Positions 59,846-64,000 of a stretch of 64,000 bases of DNA are shown here, piece after piece. Made by a program: the position numbers and the translations under genes. Origin of the DNA: Acidipropionibacterium acidipropionici (GTDB lineage Bacteria > Actinomycetota > Actinomycetes > Propionibacteriales > Propionibacteriaceae). Each line of letters opens with the position of its first letter. Within the stretch, counting starts at the first letter, position 1. Below the pieces are notes generated by a model. It saw only the letters and a list, made by a program, of their open reading frames with translations. It did not search any database and was not told the DNA's origin. The stretch covers positions 3,315,551 through 3,379,550 of the forward strand of contig NZ_CP013126.1 in the NCBI RefSeq assembly GCF_001441165.1, written 5' to 3'.

Positions 59846-61177
59846 TCAGGCTGCGACAGCCTGGACGAAGAGGTCCAGAGCCTCGTCGAGCAGTGCGGCC
59901 GGGATGGTGAGCGAGGGCAGGAATCGGATGCAGTTTCCGTGGATGCCGCAGGTCAGTACGACGACTCCCTCGGCCAGCAGAGCCTTGGCGATCCGCCCGG
60001 CCCTGGCGGAGTCAGGCTTCGTGGAGCCGGGCTCGACGAACTCGACGGCCATCATGGCTCCGCGGCCGCGCAGGTCGCCGACGCCGTTGTGCCCCACCAG
60101 GGGCTCCACCTTGGCGCGGATAGCGGCCTCGATGGCCCGGGCCCTGGCCGGAAGGTCCCATTCCTTCATGGTCTCGATGGCGCCGAGGCTGGCCGCGCAG
60201 GAGACGGGGTTTCCTCCGTAGGTGCCGCCCAGACCGCCCGCCTGAGCGCTGTCGACGATCTCGGCGCGGCCGGTGACCGCGGCCAGGGGAAGGCCGCCGC
60301 CCAGCGCCTTGGCGGTGGTGATGAGGTCCGGCTCGACGCCGTCGTACTCACTGGCGAACCAGCGACCCGAGCGGCAGAAGCCGCACTGGATCTCGTCGAG
60401 GATGAAAACGATGCCGTTGGCGCGGCACCAGGCTTGCAGAGTCTCGAGGTATCCGGGGGCCGGGACGATGAAGCCGCCCTCGCCCTGGATGGGCTCCTGG
60501 AGCAGACAGGCCAGTTTGTCGGAACCGACCGTGGTCTCCAGGTAGTCGATGGCCCGCTTCGCCGCGTCCTCGCCGCTGATCGGGGCGGGCTCGCGGTAGG
60601 GGTAGCTGCTCGGGAAGTGATAGATCTCGGGGGCGAAGGGCCCGAATCCGGCCTTGTAGGGCATCGCCTTGCTGGTGAGCGCCATGGTGAGGTTGGTGCG
60701 TCCGTGGAAGGCGTTCTCGGCGACCGCCACCGCGGCACGACCGGTGTAGTGGCGGGCGATCTTCACGGCGTTCTCGACGGCCTCGGCCCCGGAATTCACC
60801 AGCACCGACTTCTTCGGGAAGTCCCCGGGGGTCAGCTCGGCCAGCTTCTCGCAGACCTCGATGTACCCCTCGTAGGGGGTGGTGGCGAAGCTCGTGTGGG
60901 TGAATCTCGCCACGGCCTCCTGGACATTGGCGACGACCTTCGGGGCCGAGGCGCCGACGCTGGTCACGGCGATCCCGGCGCCCAGATCGATCACCGAGTT
61001 GCCGTCGGCGTCGACCAGGACGCCGCCGTCGGCCTCCTTCACGTAGAACGGGGAGGACGACGACACTCCTCTGGCCACGACGGCGTCCCTGCGGACCGCC
61101 AGTTCCCGGGATCGGGGGCCGGGCAGCTCGGTGACGAGCCGACGCTCCTGAGGCAGGTGGTAGATGGGTTCAGACAT
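59846..61177 (-). CDS. gabT: 4-aminobutyrate aminotransferase family (class III)
   Basis: A 443-aa PLP-dependent class III aminotransferase. The motifs are VLVNSGAEAVENAVKIAR (PLP phosphate), NAFHGRTNLTMALTSK, FILDEIQCGFCRSGRWFASE (the Asp that pairs with PLP) and DLITTAKALGGGLPLAAV (Schiff-base Lys). The GTYGGNP sequence is that of GABA/2-aminoadipate-type enzymes. It turns GABA and 2-oxoglutarate into succinate semialdehyde and glutamate. A GAGGAAG ribosome-binding site precedes the ATG at 61177. It faces the permease-nitrilase pair. Confidence 0.92.
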   Translation of the reverse strand: MSEPIYHLPQERRLVTELPGPRSRELAVRRDAVVARGVSSSSPFYVKEADGGVLVDADGNSVIDLGAGIAVTSVGASAPKVVANVQEAVARFTHTSFATTPYEGYIEVCEKLAELTPGDFPKKSVLVNSGAEAVENAVKIARHYTGRAAVAVAENAFHGRTNLTMALTSKAMPYKAGFGPFAPEIYHFPSSYPYREPAPISGEDAAKRAIDYLETTVGSDKLACLLQEPIQGEGGFIVPAPGYLETLQAWCRANGIVFILDEIQCGFCRSGRWFASEYDGVEPDLITTAKALGGGLPLAAVTGRAEIVDSAQAGGLGGTYGGNPVSCAASLGAIETMKEWDLPARARAIEAAIRAKVEPLVGHNGVGDLRGRGAMMAVEFVEPGSTKPDSARAGRIAKALLAEGVVVLTCGIHGNCIRFLPSLTIPAALLDEALDLFVQAVAA

Positions 61178-61271
61178 GCGCTGACTTCCTCTGCTGTTGA
61201 CATCGGAGATGTGCCGGAGCGGGGCACCTCCTACCTGGCATGGTGGCACTCCGGCCGCCGGCCCGAGCCGC

Positions 61272-62108
61272 CTAGTCAGCCTGTGATACGCCTTCAGCGA
61301 TGAGTTTCGTCAGTGGTCCGAGCCTGCTGCGCTCCGGCCACCGGGCCGCCAGCCCCGCGGCCGCCAGCGGCTCTGCGCACCGGGCCCCGACCGCCACCAG
61401 TCTCAGGGCGTCCCGGTCCACGAGATCCCGCACCGCCTCGAGAGTCCCGGCCCGGCGCAGCGAGTCCACCCAGGCGGCGGCCCCCGGCGCCGCGGTGAAG
61501 GCGACGGCGTCATAGCGTCCTGCTCCCGCGTCGACGGCGGCTCGGGCCACCGCTTCGGGATCGGCGGGCGGCCCCCAGCGGTAGACGGGCAGCTCGATGA
61601 CTCGGGCCCCGGCATCACGCAGCCCGGCGAGCAGGCCGGCGTCTCCCCCGCCGTCGAGCTGGACGGCGATCTGGACGCCGTCGACCCCCTCGGCCACCAG
61701 CGTCCGCAGGATCTCGTCGGACAGTTCCGAGGCGGCCACCCAGGCGGCCCGCGATCCGATCTGCTGGAGGGCGCCGGAGGCCTTGGGGCCGCGGGCCAGC
61801 ACCCGTGTGCTGTTGAGCATCCCGACGAGCTGCTCGCCGAGGCCGGCGCCGATCGCCGACTCGTTCCATGCGCGCAGCCCGAATCCGGTGGTGATGATGA
61901 GGATCTGCGGCGGGTCGGATATCAGCGCCCGGGTCTGGTCGAGCAGCACCGGTTCATCGATGTGCTTCTCGACGGCCAGGGTCGGTGCGATGACCACCTC
62001 GGCGCCGCGCCGGACCAGGGGCGCCGCCAGGTCGTCGGCCCGCCGCTGGGCGGTCACCAGGATCCGCCGCCCGGCCAGGGGAAGTGCCTCTTCGTGAGCT
62101 TCAGCCAT
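61272..62108 (-). CDS. Uroporphyrinogen-III synthase family protein (HemD-like)
   Basis: A 278-aa protein with the two-lobe HemD fold pattern. It has ILVTAQRRADDLAAPLVRRG near the N-terminus, the ILIITTGFGLRAWNE strand in place of the usual TS-x-NGV, ARGPKASGAL in the hinge, VIELPVYRWGPP linking the lobes and YDAVAFTAAPGAAAWVDSL near the C-terminus. It may close the tetrapyrrole ring in heme synthesis or be a stand-alone regulator domain. TAGTGT lies 7 nt before the ATG at 62108. It is divergent from pepP. Confidence 0.8.
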   Translation of the reverse strand: MAEAHEEALPLAGRRILVTAQRRADDLAAPLVRRGAEVVIAPTLAVEKHIDEPVLLDQTRALISDPPQILIITTGFGLRAWNESAIGAGLGEQLVGMLNSTRVLARGPKASGALQQIGSRAAWVAASELSDEILRTLVAEGVDGVQIAVQLDGGGDAGLLAGLRDAGARVIELPVYRWGPPADPEAVARAAVDAGAGRYDAVAFTAAPGAAAWVDSLRRAGTLEAVRDLVDRDALRLVAVGARCAEPLAAAGLAARWPERSRLGPLTKLIAEGVSQAD

Positions 62109-62115
62109 GGCCCGG

Positions 62116-62121
62116 ACACTA
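62116..62121 (-). promoter_or_regulatory. -10 box of the HemD-like gene, probably leaderless
   Basis: TAGTGT (minus strand) ends 7 nt before the ATG at 62108; no Shine-Dalgarno sequence is present. Confidence 0.4.
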
Positions 62122-62146
62122 CCCGGAGCCCCGGATCGCCCGGGCC

Positions 62147-62152
62147 TACAAT
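62147..62152 (+). promoter_or_regulatory. Candidate pepP -10 box
   Basis: TACAAT about 55 nt before the pepP ATG, five of six bases matching the -10 consensus. No clear -35. The transcript would have a leader with a GGGAGG ribosome-binding site. Confidence 0.45.
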
Positions 62153-62206
62153 TGGCGGCGCGACGCCACCGTCGCGCACCGCACAACCCCTGGGAGGCAG
62201 GGTCAT

Positions 62207-63706
62207 ATGACAGACGTCCAGTCGACAGATGTTTCGGGCAACGAGGAGCAGCTCGCGGCGGCCGAGGAGCAGAACCTGCCCAAGCGGCAGACCCCCTTCT
62301 CCCGGGCCTTCAAGGAGTTCATCCCCACCGACTGGGCGCCCTACGATCCCACCCTTCCCGCTCCTCTGGACTCGGTGCCCTCGGCCACCTCGCACCGCGA
62401 CGCCCTGGTCGCCCGGTTCCCCGGTGAGCGGCTCGTCATCCCGGCCGGCACTCTGGTGCGTCGCAACAACGACTGCGACTATCCGTTCCGTCCGAACTCG
62501 GCGTTCGCCTACTACTCGGGGCTGGGAACCGATCGTGAGCCCAATGCTGTCCTCGTCGTCGACGGAAGTTCTGACGAGCACCGCGACATCCTCTACTTCA
62601 AGCCCCGCGCCCCCCGCACCGACCGGGAGTTCTACGCGGATTCGACCTACGGCGAGATGTGGGTGGGCCAGCGCGAGTCGCTGGAGGAGATGTCGGCGAT
62701 GACCGGCCTGGAGTGCCGCGACATCTCCCGCTTCCAGGAGGCCGTCTCCGCCGGAGACCCGCAGGTCCGGGTGATCCGCGACGCCGACCCCACCGTCACC
62801 GAGAAGGTCGACGCGCTGCGTCCGGCGGGCTCGCAGGAGGCCGATGAGGAGTTCTACCAGGAGACCTCGGCCGCCCGGTTCTGCAAGGACGAGTGGGAGA
62901 CCGAGCAGCTGCGCCAGGCCTGCCGCAGCTCCAAGGAGGCCTTCGACGCGGTGATCGCCGAGATCCCCGCGGCCGTCGAGAAGGGCCGCGGGGAACGGTG
63001 GATCGAGGGCACCTTCGGCCTGCACGCCCGCCACCTGGGCAACAACGTCGGCTACGGGTCGATCTGTGCCGCCGGGGACCACGCCAACACCCTCCACTGG
63101 GTGCGCAACGACGGGGAGCTTCGGCCAGGGGAGCTGCTCCTCATCGACGCTGGCATCGAGGTCGACTCCCTCTACACCGCCGACATCACCCGCACCTTCC
63201 CGATCTCGGGGCAGTTCACCCCGGCCCAGCGGAAGGTCTACCAGGCCGTCTACGAGGCCCAGAACGCCGCGGCGGCGGTCGCCACCGTCGGCCACGATCA
63301 CCGCGATATCCATCAGGCGGCGATCCGGGTCATCTGCGAGTACCTGGCCGAGTGGGGCATCCTGCCGGTCAGCGTGGAGGACGCGCTGTCCCCGGAGGGC
63401 GGCCAGTTCCGCCGTTGGATGGTGCACGGCACCAGCCACCACCTGGGCCTGGACGTCCACGACTGCGCCGAGGCGAGCCGCCGCGACTACTCGGGCCCGC
63501 TGCGCCCCGGAATGACGGTCTCCGACGAGCCCGGCATCTACTTCAAGTCGACCGACCTGCTGGTGCCCGAGGAGTTCCGCGGCATCGGAGTGCGGATCGA
63601 GGACGACATCCGGATCACCGACGGCGAGTGCGAGTGGCTGTCGAAGGACACCCCCCGCCAGATCGACGAGGTGGAGGCCTGGATGGCCGAGGTCTGGAAC
63701 GCCTGA
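62207..63706 (+). CDS. pepP: Xaa-Pro aminopeptidase (aminopeptidase P)
   Basis: A 499-aa pita-bread metallopeptidase releasing N-terminal residues before proline. The N-terminal creatinase-like domain spans about residues 50-230. The catalytic domain has LLIDAGIEVDSLYTADITRT (two Asp ligands), HGTSHHLGLDVHD (His), SDEPGIYF (Glu) and VRIEDDI (Glu). The GGGAGG ribosome-binding site lies about 10 nt before the ATG at 62207. An about 50-residue N-terminal addition is typical of the actinobacterial form. Confidence 0.93.
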   Translation: MTDVQSTDVSGNEEQLAAAEEQNLPKRQTPFSRAFKEFIPTDWAPYDPTLPAPLDSVPSATSHRDALVARFPGERLVIPAGTLVRRNNDCDYPFRPNSAFAYYSGLGTDREPNAVLVVDGSSDEHRDILYFKPRAPRTDREFYADSTYGEMWVGQRESLEEMSAMTGLECRDISRFQEAVSAGDPQVRVIRDADPTVTEKVDALRPAGSQEADEEFYQETSAARFCKDEWETEQLRQACRSSKEAFDAVIAEIPAAVEKGRGERWIEGTFGLHARHLGNNVGYGSICAAGDHANTLHWVRNDGELRPGELLLIDAGIEVDSLYTADITRTFPISGQFTPAQRKVYQAVYEAQNAAAAVATVGHDHRDIHQAAIRVICEYLAEWGILPVSVEDALSPEGGQFRRWMVHGTSHHLGLDVHDCAEASRRDYSGPLRPGMTVSDEPGIYFKSTDLLVPEEFRGIGVRIEDDIRITDGECEWLSKDTPRQIDEVEAWMAEVWNA

Positions 63707-63715
63707 GGCCTCAAT

Positions 63716-64000
63716 TCACTGAGCATCCCTCATCGTGCCGGTCATCACGAGATTGAGGATCAGCACCGTGCCGACGGCGTGGACGACGTCCAGACTCTCC
63801 TGGGCGCCGGCCGCCGCGATGAGGATCCCGGTGACCAGCACCACGACCACCAGGACCGCCAGCAGGACGTCCCATGCGTTGACCCGGTGACGCAGTCGGG
63901 CCACGAGCACGGCGACGGTGAGCAGCTCGCCGATCGCCATCACGGCCTGCTGGAGCCCCCATGCGGCCACCGGCCCGTCGCCGACGCCACGGACGAACAG
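63716..64000 (-). CDS. Membrane protein, 5' end beyond window
   Basis: A frame still open at base 64000, whose visible part is 94 codons. At least three hydrophobic helices are visible: AVMAIGELLTVAVLVARL, WDVLLAVLVVVVLVTGILIAA and VVHAVGTVLILNLVMTG. A GTG at 63970 could be a start, but in-frame coding continues upstream (LFVRGVGDGP), so the gene probably begins outside the window. It converges on pepP. No family recognised. Confidence 0.65.
   Translation of the reverse strand: MFVRGVGDGPVAAWGLQQAVMAIGELLTVAVLVARLRHRVNAWDVLLAVLVVVVLVTGILIAAAGAQESLDVVHAVGTVLILNLVMTGTMRDAQ

Overview
The window is very GC-rich, densely packed DNA with short intergenic gaps, many GTG starts and many 4-bp ATGA overlaps. 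Gene content points to an actinobacterium, most likely Propionibacteriaceae (Acidipropionibacterium or a relative). This rests on the actinobacterial QcrC/QcrA/QcrB + CtaE/CtaF set, PspA-PspAA, GuaB1, DUF4191, DUF3043, a Rv2229c-like zinc-ribbon protein and the glnA1/glnE/glnA2 cluster. From memory, the gene order follows Mycobacterium tuberculosis Rv2182c to Rv2230c closely, so most of the window is an ancient conserved actinobacterial core block. No tRNA, rRNA other than RNase P RNA, CRISPR array, transposase or phage gene was seen.

Layout. 1-3.9 kb (minus): two PlsC-type acyltransferases, a ROK glucokinase and a secreted NlpC/P60 peptidase. 4-10.2 kb: a DEDDh/GIY-YIG fusion nuclease, a lone Lrp/AsnC-type ligand-binding domain, a rhomboid-like protein that seems to lack its catalytic histidine, a cyclophilin, a helical Lys/Ala-rich membrane protein, a two-HTH protein and a prepilin peptidase. 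10.2-21.4 kb: trpD with a degenerate receiver protein, then ctaE-qcrC-qcrA-qcrB, an alkyltransferase-like protein, guaB1, and ctaC-ctaD-ctaF on the opposite strand. Together these encode the cytochrome bcc-aa3 respiratory supercomplex. 21.4-25.5 kb: a four-gene operon pspA-pspAA-glycerate kinase-erpA and small conserved proteins. 25.7-33.7 kb: sucB (with a nearly identical duplicated lipoyl domain), lipB, a CopD-CtaG fusion, copA and lipA. This joins lipoate assembly, its E2 client and copper supply for the oxidase. 33.8-40.5 kb: DUF4191, an ABC-F ATPase, a CBS-pair protein, DedA, a glycosyltransferase, an RDD protein and an unrecognised three-part protein. 40.6-52 kb: nitrogen control, with glnA1 behind two GlnR-type boxes, glnE (its adenylyltransferase) and glnA2; also Nif3, a ThrE-type exporter and a sterol-carrier-like protein. 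52-64 kb: map, corA, an unknown membrane protein, rnpB, a zinc-ribbon protein, an APC permease-nitrilase pair facing gabT, a HemD-like protein, pepP and a truncated membrane gene.

The only clearly accessory patch is about 42.1-43.35 kb, between glnA1 and a YdcF-like gene. It holds a 5'-truncated HigB toxin remnant, an intact HigA antitoxin, a doubly frameshifted small gene resembling DUF6228, and a 25-bp perfect inverted repeat. Other notable signals are a recurring promoter layout with a TANNNT box 6-8 nt before the start codon (probable leaderless transcripts), long perfect hairpins, and small families of related GC-rich hairpins.
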